Assembly: GCA_036160575.1 (NCBI GenBank)
Contig: JAYYDT010000065.1
Coordinates: forward strand, 1-22,455
Source: TMED26 sp002694075
GTDB lineage: Bacteria > Pseudomonadota > Alphaproteobacteria > Thalassobaculales > Thalassobaculaceae
Reading direction: 5' to 3'
Length of the DNA: 22,455 nucleotides
The position numbers and the translations under genes were made by a program. Below the pieces are notes generated by a model. That model was not told the origin of the DNA. It searched no databases and saw only the letters and a program-made list of their open reading frames with translations. Of the stretch, positions 1 to 6,628 are shown in pieces. The stretch's first letter is position 1, and each line of letters opens with the position of its first letter.

Positions 1-1
1 C

Positions 2-562
2 TTGAGTGGATGTACGACGATGAAACCGACGGATTTCAAGAACGCGACACCACAGCTCGTCATTGAGGAATATTTCGCTGGTGAGACCCAGGCCTGGGGC
101 CTGTTCGAGGATCGTTTCGGCACCATTCGGCGCCAATTCAGCGTCGATATCGTCGGGACCTGGGACGGCGAGTTCCTAACCTTGGACGAAAAGTTCGTCT
201 TCGAAGACGGCGAGCGCGACCGGCGCATTTGGAAAATTCGTAAGACCGGTGACAAGACCTACACCGGCACCGCCGACGATGTGATCGGCGAAGCGACCGG
301 CCGCGCCAGCGGCAACGCCTTGAACTGGCGCTATCAAATGGATCTCAAGGTCGGCACCAGCACCCTGCGGGTGCGCTTCGACGATTGGATGTTCCTGCAG
401 CCTTCGGGCGTACTGTTGAACCGCGCGCGAGTGACCAAATTCGGCATCGAGATCGGTACCGTCACCTTGGCCTTCATGAAGAACGCGGCGACCGCTGCCG
501 ATCAGGCCCATTCGAATGACTGGCAATCCGCCGCCGCGCCCAAGCAAGCGGCCAACCAATAA
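2..562 (+). CDS. DUF3833 family lipoprotein (5' end outside window)
   Basis: The reading frame is open from the window edge. Its first visible codons read Leu-Ser-Gly-Cys (the Cys codon is at 11-13), a perfect lipobox, so the real start and signal peptide lie upstream and the mature protein begins at that cysteine. The rest (EEYFAG, AWGLFEDRFG, RRQFSVDI, DEKFVFEDGE, NALNWRYQMDLKV, DDWMFLQPSGVLLNRA) matches my memory of DUF3833, a family of about 170-190 residues with no defined biochemical role. The protein is probably anchored in the periplasmic leaflet of a membrane. DUF3833 genes often lie near DUF1365, cyclopropane-fatty-acid-synthase-like and SDR genes, so a role in lipid modification is possible, but that is inference. 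The 3' end overlaps the convergent NTF2-like gene by 89 bp. Confidence 0.85.
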   Translation: MSGCTTMKPTDFKNATPQLVIEEYFAGETQAWGLFEDRFGTIRRQFSVDIVGTWDGEFLTLDEKFVFEDGERDRRIWKIRKTGDKTYTGTADDVIGEATGRASGNALNWRYQMDLKVGTSTLRVRFDDWMFLQPSGVLLNRARVTKFGIEIGTVTLAFMKNAATAADQAHSNDWQSAAAPKQAANQ

Positions 563-929
563 CCGGCAAATGTTCGTAAAAATCGCCGGCCGCGTCCCAG
601 TGGTCGACATGCGCGCTGACGCGGCCGTCGGCGGCGAAGGACAGCACGCTGGTGCCCTCAAAGGCCCATGGCCGCGCGCGTAGGCACGCCTCGAAACGCC
701 ACACCAACACGCCGCGGCGGGCGTCGCCGAAACGATCGTGAACGATGAAACGGACCGGACCGACGGCCTCGAACATATGGGCGAAAACGGCCAGCATGGC
801 GGCGCGCCCAAAAACTTCTTGAAACGGGTCTTTGAAGCGCACGTCGGCGCTCAGATACTGGGCGAGTTCGGCCAAGTTTTCGGCGTCGAGCCGCGCCAAC
901 ATGTCACCATAGCGATCGACCGCCGTCAT
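474..929 (-). CDS. NTF2-like (SnoaL-type) protein
   Basis: A 151-residue protein with the single-domain NTF2/SnoaL pattern: an N-terminal helix (MTAVDRYGDMLARL), then SADVRFKDPFQEVFGRAAM, AVFAHMF, a central sheet, and a C-terminal WDAAGDFYEHLPVIGW followed by an arginine-rich tail. Members of this fold are small cone-shaped pockets used as isomerases, hydrolases or binding proteins, and the substrate cannot be read from sequence. The frame is open further upstream, but ATG at 929 is chosen because it overlaps the stop of the SDR gene as ATGA, a typical translational coupling. Its last ~30 codons overlap the 3' end of the DUF3833 gene on the opposite strand. It probably works in the same pathway as the SDR. 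Confidence 0.82.
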   Translation of the reverse strand: MTAVDRYGDMLARLDAENLAELAQYLSADVRFKDPFQEVFGRAAMLAVFAHMFEAVGPVRFIVHDRFGDARRGVLVWRFEACLRARPWAFEGTSVLSFAADGRVSAHVDHWDAAGDFYEHLPVIGWPLAWARRRIASHSNGPDRQRSPRSS

Positions 930-1684
930 TTCGCCACCATCCCGCGAGTGATCCGGAAAAACAGTCCCGCCGGTAATATCCGTAACAATTTCATGATCCA
1001 CGCGAAACGGTAGGGGAAGGCGATTTCGAACCGCCCGCCGGCCAGCCCGCGCAAAATGTAATCGGCGGCCGCCTCGGCGCTGATCAAAAAAGGCATCGGA
1101 AAATCATTCAAATCGGTCAGCGGCGTCGCCACGAAGCCGGGGTTGATGAGGCGCAACCGAATACCGGCCTGGTCGGCCTCGGGTTTCAGCGCCTCGATCA
1201 GATTGATCACCGCCGCCTTGCTGGCGCCATAGGCAGCCGCCCGCGGCAGACCGCGATAACCGGCGAGGGAGGCGACCACGGCGATGTCGCGGGCCGGCGT
1301 CGGCGCCGCCAGCAGGGCCGCCAAGCCATGGGCCACACCCATCAAATTGACGTCAATCAACGCGGCCAAATCGCTGGCCGAGAACCCGGCCAGCGGGGTC
1401 GGCCGATGGGTGCCGGCGTTGAGAATCGCCAGGGCGATTGGCCCCATCTCGGCATTGACCCGGGCGATCACCGTGGCCGTCGCCAGCGGGTCGGTGACAT
1501 CCAGGACGAAAGGGGTGATGGCGCCGGCCGGCGCCTCGCGGACCAGGACATCCAAATCCGCGGCGGTGCGCGCGCTCACCGCGACGCGCCAGCCCTCGGC
1601 GGCCAATGCCAAGGCAACCGCCCGGCCGATCCCCTTTCCGGACCCGGTCACCCAGGCGACCCGTCCCTTGCCGGGCAGGCGCAT
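926..1684 (-). CDS. SDR family NAD(P)-dependent oxidoreductase
   Basis: A classical short-chain dehydrogenase/reductase of 252 residues, the normal length. The visible motifs are the nucleotide-binding TGSGKGIG (13-20), NAG (89-91), the structural Asn113, the catalytic Ser139, and Tyr152/Lys156 in YGASK. PGFVATPL follows at the usual place after the active site. It should reduce a carbonyl or oxidise an alcohol in the cytoplasm; the substrate is unknown. Arg40 in SART after the second strand suggests NADP(H) preference, which is a weak inference. ATG at 1684 has a good Shine-Dalgarno (AAGGAG) about 8 bases upstream. It shares an ATGA overlap with the downstream NTF2-like gene. The 13-bp repeat array lies about 67 bp upstream of its start. 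Confidence 0.9.
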   Translation of the reverse strand: MRLPGKGRVAWVTGSGKGIGRAVALALAAEGWRVAVSARTAADLDVLVREAPAGAITPFVLDVTDPLATATVIARVNAEMGPIALAILNAGTHRPTPLAGFSASDLAALIDVNLMGVAHGLAALLAAPTPARDIAVVASLAGYRGLPRAAAYGASKAAVINLIEALKPEADQAGIRLRLINPGFVATPLTDLNDFPMPFLISAEAAADYILRGLAGGRFEIAFPYRFAWIMKLLRILPAGLFFRITRGMVAK

Positions 1685-1750
1685 GCTATGTCTCCTTCGC
1701 TGGCTCGGCGATGGTACCGGCTGATCAGGCTACGCCGCCGTCGAGCGCGC

Positions 1751-1815
1751 GGATCACTAGGCCGGATCACTGGGCCGGATCACTGTGCCAGATCACTGGG
1801 CCGGATCACTGGGCC
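1751..1815. repeat. 13-bp tandem repeat, five copies
   Basis: Five adjacent copies of a 13-bp unit with plus-strand consensus GGATCACTGGGCC lie at 1751, 1764, 1777, 1790 and 1803. Copies 1, 3 and 4 each carry one substitution and two are perfect. The copy at 1803 contains the stop codon of the DUF6134 gene, so the array appears to have grown outward from that gene's 3' end into the spacer before the SDR gene. Each unit contains one GATC. Because 13 is not a multiple of three, the copies place TGA in all three minus-strand frames. It could be a slippage product or a binding-site array. Confidence 0.95.
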
Positions 1816-2513
1816 GGTGGGCCGCCTTGGCAGCGGCGACAGCGATATTCCACCGGCACACCATCGCGGCCGAGGAAGCGCATCGCCACCCAACGCCCGC
1901 GATCATCATACCAAACCGAGGTGCGCAGGTCGCCGGTATAGTCGTAGCGCGTCGCCGCGACCACGCCGTTTTCAGTCACCACCTCGGCGCGCGCGCCGGC
2001 GCGGATGCGCACGTCATTGAGGGCGCCGGTCAACGTGTTGAGGACCCGGCCCTCGCCCAGAACCGCGGCGTTCCAATGATTGGTCGGAAACAGCGGGCGG
2101 GGCACCGCGCGCGGCGTTTCGGCGTCGACGGTCAGACGCAAACCGTCACCCGCCGGCGCCACCGTGATGGCCCGTCGGTCACCGTTGTCGTCGACCGCGA
2201 CGGTCAGTTTCGACAACGCCCCCGCGCGCCATTCGGCCAAACTGTCGTAGTCGAAGCGATAAACCGTGAAAAACAGCGCCTTTAAGGTGATCGCGGTGGT
2301 GCTGCGCACCTCGACACCGCCGTCGATGGCGCGAAATCTGGCGCGATGCTGTCCGACCGGCCGATCCTCGCGATAAATATCGAATACCAATTCGGCACCA
2401 TAAAGGGCACGCGGATCGGCCGCCACCGCCCGGGCCGCCACCGGCTCGGCAAGAACGGCCAGCGTCGCCAACAGCGGCGCCGCGACTTTCACCCCTTTCA
2501 CGGCCGCCCGCAC
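1806..2513 (-). CDS. DUF6134 family secreted protein
   Basis: About 235 residues with an N-terminal signal sequence (VKVAAPLLATLAVLAEPVAARA, probably cut after an Ala) and a beta-rich body with the features I associate with DUF6134: VFDIYREDRPVGQHRARF, FFTVYRFDYDSLAEWR, a TNHWNAAVL segment and the terminal YDYTGDLRTSVWYDDRGRW...VEYRC pattern. The fold is probably an open beta-barrel related to DUF3108, possibly carrying something hydrophobic across the periplasm, but no function is established. GTG at 2513 is preferred over the adjacent TTG at 2516 because the strong GGAGGAGG Shine-Dalgarno is then about five bases away. A Cys-X-X-Cys (CRRC) sits near the C terminus. It is the first gene of the minus-strand run DUF6134-SDR-NTF2. 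Confidence 0.8.
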   Translation of the reverse strand: MRAAVKGVKVAAPLLATLAVLAEPVAARAVAADPRALYGAELVFDIYREDRPVGQHRARFRAIDGGVEVRSTTAITLKALFFTVYRFDYDSLAEWRAGALSKLTVAVDDNGDRRAITVAPAGDGLRLTVDAETPRAVPRPLFPTNHWNAAVLGEGRVLNTLTGALNDVRIRAGARAEVVTENGVVAATRYDYTGDLRTSVWYDDRGRWVAMRFLGRDGVPVEYRCRRCQGGPPAQ

Positions 2514-2658
2514 CAATACCTCCTCCGCGTCAACCTAAACGGGATCATAGCCGATGGCCGGCCGGCGCCGAAGGGGCCATGCGGTCGCGGCACCTTGATC
2601 GGGGACCGCGCCTCTGCTCTGATGGCCGGTGGGAACAGGGATAGATAAGGGGCGAAAC

Positions 2659-4125
2659 ATGGACACCCATGATGTTGATGTGGTGGTGGTCGGTTGCGGC
2701 ATCGCCGGCCTGTCGGCGGCCATGACGGCGGCCGAGCATGGCGCCCGGGTGGCGGTGCTGGAGCGTGCGCCGGAAGACGAGCGCGGCGGCAACACACGCT
2801 ATACGGAAAGCTTTTGGCGGATGCAAAGCGAAGACGCGGTGTCGGAGGATTTCGAGGATCGCTTCGCCGCCAATTCCGGCGGCTGGCCGGACCCCGGCAT
2901 CCTACAAGACGCCGTGCGCGACCGGGATAATCAACCGGCGGTGCTGCGGTCGCTTAGCGTGGTCGACCCGGAGATTGTCGCGACACTCGCCGAGGAGGCG
3001 CCGAAAGCACTGAAATGGCTGAAAGGTTTCGGCGTTAAATTCGACTTTTTGCCACTCTATTTCCTAAGCCAATCAACCACGCGGATGGGACCCATCGGCG
3101 GTGGCTTGGCGTTGATCGAAGCGCTTGGCAAAGCCGCCGAGGCGCGCGCCGAACAGATCACTTTTCACTACGAAACCGCCGCCCGTGACTTGATCACCGA
3201 TGATCTTGGCCAGGTTCGCGGCGTCACCGCGGTCACTCGCGGCAACCGGCCGGTCGCCTTTCGTGGCGGCGCGGTGGTTCTGGCCAGCGGCGGTTTCGAG
3301 GGTAATCCCGAGATGCTGAGCCATTATGTCGGCGCCCAAGCGCAATTTATCCGCCCGGTCGCTCGCGGCGGCCATTACAACCGTGGCGAGGGGCTGCGTA
3401 TGGCGCTCGCCGCCGGCGCCGCGCCCTGCGGCGACTATGGCAGTTTCCACGCCCAGCCGGTCGACCCGCGGGCCACCGACTGGGAACCGGTCGTCCTCAA
3501 CTACAGCTACGGCGTGTTGATCAACCGCCAGGGCATGCGCTTCACCGACGAGGGGCCGGCGATGGTCGACGCCACCTATGAAGAGGTCACCCGCGAGATC
3601 ATGGGCCAGCCGGAAGGCTTGGCCTTCGCGGTGTTCGACGCCGGCCTCGACGATGTCGACAATTGGCAGGTGACCGTGCGCAGCCGGGTGCCGCCGCATG
3701 AGGCCGACGATTGGCACAGCTTGGCCGCCGCCATGGGGGTTGACGGCGATCGCTTGGCGGCGACCATCGCCGCCTTCAATGCCGCCTGCCCGGCCAGCGA
3801 CGGGTTTGACCCACTGCGTCCGGACGGCCTGGCCACCCGCGGGCTGAGCCCGGCCAAATCCCATTGGGCGCGGCCGTTATTGCGCCCGCCGTTTCGCGCC
3901 TGGCCGATGATCTGTTCGAATTGTTTCACCTTCGGCGGTCTGAAAATCGATAACCAGGCGCGCGTCATCAACACCGAGGGCGACGTCATGCCCGGACTCT
4001 ACGCCGCCGGCGAAGTCGCCGGGCTGTACTATCGCACCTATACCGGCGCCACCTCGGTCATGCGCGGCGCGGTCACCGGCCGCTTGGCCGGCGCCGACGC
4101 GGCGCGCCGACGCAACACCGCCTAA
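2659..4125 (+). CDS. FAD-dependent tricarballylate dehydrogenase (TcuA)-like flavoprotein
   Basis: A 488-residue flavoprotein of the fumarate reductase/succinate dehydrogenase flavoprotein fold. The N-terminal Rossmann motif is GCGIAG (12-17), followed by a conserved VLERA strand end, GGNTRYT (43-49, pyrophosphate region) and a C-terminal TFGGLKIDNQARV...GDVMPGLYAAGEVAGL segment that closes the FAD site. The GGN-S/T-R-x-T signature and the overall length fit TcuA-type enzymes, which dehydrogenate tricarballylate to cis-aconitate. The true substrate here is uncertain and may be another saturated carboxylate or enone. ATG at 2659 is chosen over upstream frame extension because AAGGGG lies seven bases before it. 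It heads a co-directional set with the aldolase-like, PanB-like and flavin reductase genes. A tcuB-type electron-transfer partner is not seen. Confidence 0.8.
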   Translation: MDTHDVDVVVVGCGIAGLSAAMTAAEHGARVAVLERAPEDERGGNTRYTESFWRMQSEDAVSEDFEDRFAANSGGWPDPGILQDAVRDRDNQPAVLRSLSVVDPEIVATLAEEAPKALKWLKGFGVKFDFLPLYFLSQSTTRMGPIGGGLALIEALGKAAEARAEQITFHYETAARDLITDDLGQVRGVTAVTRGNRPVAFRGGAVVLASGGFEGNPEMLSHYVGAQAQFIRPVARGGHYNRGEGLRMALAAGAAPCGDYGSFHAQPVDPRATDWEPVVLNYSYGVLINRQGMRFTDEGPAMVDATYEEVTREIMGQPEGLAFAVFDAGLDDVDNWQVTVRSRVPPHEADDWHSLAAAMGVDGDRLAATIAAFNAACPASDGFDPLRPDGLATRGLSPAKSHWARPLLRPPFRAWPMICSNCFTFGGLKIDNQARVINTEGDVMPGLYAAGEVAGLYYRTYTGATSVMRGAVTGRLAGADAARRRNTA

Positions 4126-4139
4126 GGTCAGGGCGCCTG

Positions 4140-4196
4140 GTTTGCGGCGACAAAGTTTGGGCGACATTGTTTGGGTGAAAGGATTTGGCGGCCGCC
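4140..4196. repeat. Degenerate 14-15-bp direct repeats upstream of the aldolase-like gene
   Basis: In the 117-bp spacer after the TcuA-like gene, a GTTTG-containing unit recurs at 4140 (GTTTGCGGCGACAAA), 4155 (GTTTGGGCGACATT), 4169 (GTTTGGGTGAAAGG) and, more weakly, 4183 (ATTTGGCGGCCGCC). The spacing is 15, 14 and 14 bp. The repeats lie 60-100 bp before the aldolase start, where regulator-binding sites would be expected. No clear -35/-10 pair was found beside them. Confidence 0.45.
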
Positions 4197-4242
4197 CGGC
4201 AATGCCGCTAGGCTGACAACCCGACGCCGAGGGAGAGTGAGT

Positions 4243-4971
4243 ATGAAAAACACCGCCGAATGGGCGGCCCGGCTGGAACTGGCCGCGGCCCATCGCCTGG
4301 CCGTCGAACATGGCCTCAATGAAGGCGTGTGGAACCATATGAGTCTCAATTCGCCGGATGATCCGGAGAACATCCTGATCAGCCCCGGCCACACCCATTG
4401 GGACCTGGTCACCGCCAGCAACCTGGCGCTGATGGCGCCCAATGGCGAAAAACTGGCCGGTGGTCCACCGCCGATCCGCGCCGGCTGGATTATTCATCAC
4501 CCGGTCCATCAGGCGCGCGCCGACGCCAAGTGCGTGATCCATGTGCACGCGCCCTATATCACCGCCATGTCGATCCGCAAGGACATGGTGCTGGAGACGC
4601 GCAGCTCCCAGCAAGCCGCCGCCTTCCACAACGACGTCGCCTATTACGAGGTCTACGACGGCGCCTTGGAGGACGAATCCGAGGGCCAACACATGGCCGA
4701 GGTGCTTGGCGACAAGCGGATTTTAATGATGCGCAACCATGGCGCCATGGTCGTCGGCGCGAGTGTTGGGCAAGCCTATCTCGATGTCTATCAATTGGAA
4801 CGCGCCTGCATGTACCAATTGCTGGCGGTCGGCGGCGGCGGCGAGATGCAGTTGATACCCGATGAGGTCGCCACGGCGATCAGCGCCGGCGCGCGCAATG
4901 ATTTCAACAGCAAGCATTTCGCCGGGATGAGAGCCTTTGTCGACGCGCGCGCGCCAGACTACGCGAATTGA
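4243..4971 (+). CDS. Class II aldolase/adducin family protein
   Basis: A 242-residue protein of the class II aldolase/adducin fold, close to the usual family size. Three metal-binding histidines are present: His100 and His102 in HVHAPY and His166 in RNHGAM. The position of the catalytic Glu of L-fuculose-phosphate aldolase (E73) aligns with Gly81 in IRAGWIIH, so a classical retro-aldol reaction is unlikely. Many adducin-type members also lack this Glu, and decarboxylase or other lyase activity is possible. ATG at 4243 is chosen because GAGGGAGAG precedes it at good distance and the homology begins just after (EWAARLELAAAHRLA). It lies between the TcuA-like and PanB-like genes on the same strand, 41 bases from the latter, suggesting a shared pathway. 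Confidence 0.88.
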   Translation: MKNTAEWAARLELAAAHRLAVEHGLNEGVWNHMSLNSPDDPENILISPGHTHWDLVTASNLALMAPNGEKLAGGPPPIRAGWIIHHPVHQARADAKCVIHVHAPYITAMSIRKDMVLETRSSQQAAAFHNDVAYYEVYDGALEDESEGQHMAEVLGDKRILMMRNHGAMVVGASVGQAYLDVYQLERACMYQLLAVGGGGEMQLIPDEVATAISAGARNDFNSKHFAGMRAFVDARAPDYAN

Positions 4972-5012
4972 CAGCGATGACGCCCAGAAACCGCCGATAG
5001 GTTGACCGCGCC

Positions 5013-5873
5013 ATGACCGAGACTCGCAAAAAACTCACCGTTCCCGACCTGGCCCAGCGTAAGCGCGAGGGCGTGCGCACGGTGATGGTCGCCGCCGCCG
5101 ATTGCCTGATGGCCGAATGGGCCGAGCGCGCCGGCATCGACGTGATCGGCATTGGCGACAGCTTGGCGATGACCGTTTATGGCCATGACACCACCTTGCC
5201 GCTGACCGTCGATCAGATGATCGAGCATATTCGCGCGGTGCGGCGCGGCGCGCCCCATACCCTGACCCTGGCGGCCATGCCCTTCGGGTCCTACGCCACC
5301 GCCGACCTGGCGGTCCATAACGCCCTGCGGCTGATGAAGGAGGGCGGCGCCGAGATTGTCAAAATGCAAGGTGGGCGCGAGAAATTCGAGATCATCAAAG
5401 CGGTCGCCGACGCCGGTGTGCCGGTCATGAGCCATGTCGGCATGTGCCCGCATTTCGTGCATTCCTACGGCGGTTTCAAACTCCAGGGCCGCACCGCCGA
5501 GGGCGCCTTGACGATTATCGATAACGCCAAAGCCATCGAGGAGGCCGGCGCCATCGGCATGGAGGTCGAGGCGGTGCCGCCGGAGGTCGGCCAGGCGGTC
5601 GAGGAGGCGGTCGAGATTTTCACCTTCGCCATCGGCGCCGGCGGCGCCTCTTCGGGGCAACTGTTGAACGGCGCCGATTTGATCGGTTCGTTCGACAGCT
5701 TCAAACCGAAGTTCGCCAAACGCTACGGCAATGTCGGGGCGGTCGCCATCGACGCCTTCAGCCGGTTCGCCGACGACGTGCGTAGCGGCGCCTTTCCCGA
5801 CGCCGACCATTGCTACACCATGAAACCGGAGGAGGCGGACCGCCTTCGCCAAGCCCTCGCCAAAACATCTTAA
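5013..5873 (+). CDS. PanB-family protein (3-methyl-2-oxobutanoate hydroxymethyltransferase-like)
   Basis: A 286-residue TIM-barrel protein that aligns with E. coli PanB along its whole length: IGDSLAMTVYGHDTTLPLTV, AVRRGAP, MPFGSYAT, VKMQGG, GGFKLQGR, VEAVPPEV, GAGG and PKFAKRY. PanB transfers a hydroxymethyl group from methylene-tetrahydrofolate to ketoisovalerate for pantothenate synthesis and binds Mg through Asp45, Asp84 and Glu114. Here Asp45 is kept (Asp49), but the other two align with Ala88 and Gln119; Lys117 and Glu186 are kept. The folate-side loop after GAGG also differs (ASSGQLL for VTDGQIL). No panC is adjacent. I infer a paralogue with another substrate, perhaps an aldol or lyase reaction on a 2-oxo acid. 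Some annotators would label it panB. Confidence 0.85.
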   Translation: MTETRKKLTVPDLAQRKREGVRTVMVAAADCLMAEWAERAGIDVIGIGDSLAMTVYGHDTTLPLTVDQMIEHIRAVRRGAPHTLTLAAMPFGSYATADLAVHNALRLMKEGGAEIVKMQGGREKFEIIKAVADAGVPVMSHVGMCPHFVHSYGGFKLQGRTAEGALTIIDNAKAIEEAGAIGMEVEAVPPEVGQAVEEAVEIFTFAIGAGGASSGQLLNGADLIGSFDSFKPKFAKRYGNVGAVAIDAFSRFADDVRSGAFPDADHCYTMKPEEADRLRQALAKTS

Positions 5874-5903
5874 AACCTTTACCGCGCGCGCGGCCTTTCC
5901 AAC

Positions 5904-5916
5904 CAGGGGACCCCTG
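5904..5916. promoter_or_regulatory. 13-bp palindrome covering the Shine-Dalgarno of the flavin reductase gene
   Basis: CAGGGGACCCCTG is a perfect inverted repeat around a central A. Its AGGGGA half is the only Shine-Dalgarno candidate for the ATG at 5921. As RNA it could fold into a short hairpin that hides the ribosome site, and as DNA it could be a small operator. Chance occurrence in GC-rich DNA is a real possibility. Confidence 0.35.
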
Positions 5917-5920
5917 ATCC

Positions 5921-6586
5921 ATGCATTATGACAGTATCGAAAATAAGCACGGCCTAAAGCACGACCCGTTCAAAGCCTTGGTGGCGCCGCGGCCGATTGG
6001 GTGGATTTCCTCGGTCGCCGAGGACGGCACCTTAAACCTGGCGCCCTATAGCTTTTTCAACGCCGTCGCCGACCGGCCGCACTATGTCATGTTCACCTCG
6101 GTTCATCGCAAGGACAGCCTGCGCAATATCGAAGCCAATGGTGAGTTCACCTGTTCGCTGTCGACCTGGGACACCCGCGCCGGCATGAACATTTCCTCGG
6201 CCCCGGTCGACCAATTGGCCGATGAATTCGCGCTCGCCGATTTGGAGACCGCGCCCTCGAAATTCGTCGCCCCGCCGCGCGTCGCCCGTTCGCCGGCCGC
6301 GCTGGAGTGCAAGTTTTGGAAAACCATCGACCTGCCGGATGTTTCCGAGGACCGCGAGAAGGGTCATTTCGTGGTGATCGGCCGCGTTGTCGGTATTTAC
6401 ATCGACGACCAATTCATCCACGAGGGCATCGTTAACACCGGCGCCATGCGTCCGCTCGCCCGCATGGGCTACATGGATTATGGCGTGATCACGCCGGAGA
6501 CCACTTTCACCCTCAACCGGCCGATGGTTCAGGAGGATGGCTCGGTGTCGATCCCGGACGGCGAGTGGGACGGCGTCTACCGCTGA
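5921..6586 (+). CDS. Flavin reductase family protein (FMN-binding split barrel)
   Basis: A 221-residue protein with the flavin-reductase-like split-barrel pattern: an N-terminal LVAPRPIGWISSVAEDGTLN, then LAPYSFFNAVADRPHYVMFT, KDSLRNIEANGEFTCSLST, and a later ALECKFWKTIDLP...FVVIGRVVGIYIDD. The R-P-I-G-W and N-x-A-P-Y-S-F-F motifs bind the FMN phosphate and isoalloxazine. Such proteins either reduce flavin with NAD(P)H for a monooxygenase or hold FMN as a cofactor. No partner monooxygenase lies nearby, so it may instead serve the TcuA-like flavoprotein upstream, which is inference. It is the fourth gene of the plus-strand cluster, 47 bases after the PanB-like gene. Confidence 0.9.
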   Translation: MHYDSIENKHGLKHDPFKALVAPRPIGWISSVAEDGTLNLAPYSFFNAVADRPHYVMFTSVHRKDSLRNIEANGEFTCSLSTWDTRAGMNISSAPVDQLADEFALADLETAPSKFVAPPRVARSPAALECKFWKTIDLPDVSEDREKGHFVVIGRVVGIYIDDQFIHEGIVNTGAMRPLARMGYMDYGVITPETTFTLNRPMVQEDGSVSIPDGEWDGVYR

Positions 6587-6593
6587 TCCGCCG

Positions 6594-6628
6594 TTGACAG
6601 CCACGGCGCGGCATGGTGAATGCCCGCC
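6594..6628 (+). promoter_or_regulatory. Candidate promoter (-35 TTGACA) placed for a leaderless LysE mRNA
   Basis: A perfect TTGACA at 6594-6599, in the context CGCCGTTGACAGCC, begins exactly 35 bases before the preferred ATG of the LysE gene. The same 14-mer sits at the same distance before the MOSC gene. The -10 region (TGAATG at 6617-6622) is poor. If active, transcription would begin at or next to the start codon. Confidence 0.35.

Noticed and set aside
1751..1815. CRISPR-like array
   Set aside because: The units are 13 bp and directly adjacent with no spacers, so it is a simple tandem repeat.
2595..2623. Promoter TTGATC with TCTGAT before the TcuA-like gene
   Set aside because: The 17-base spacing is good but the -10 is poor, so it is not reliable enough to list as a feature.
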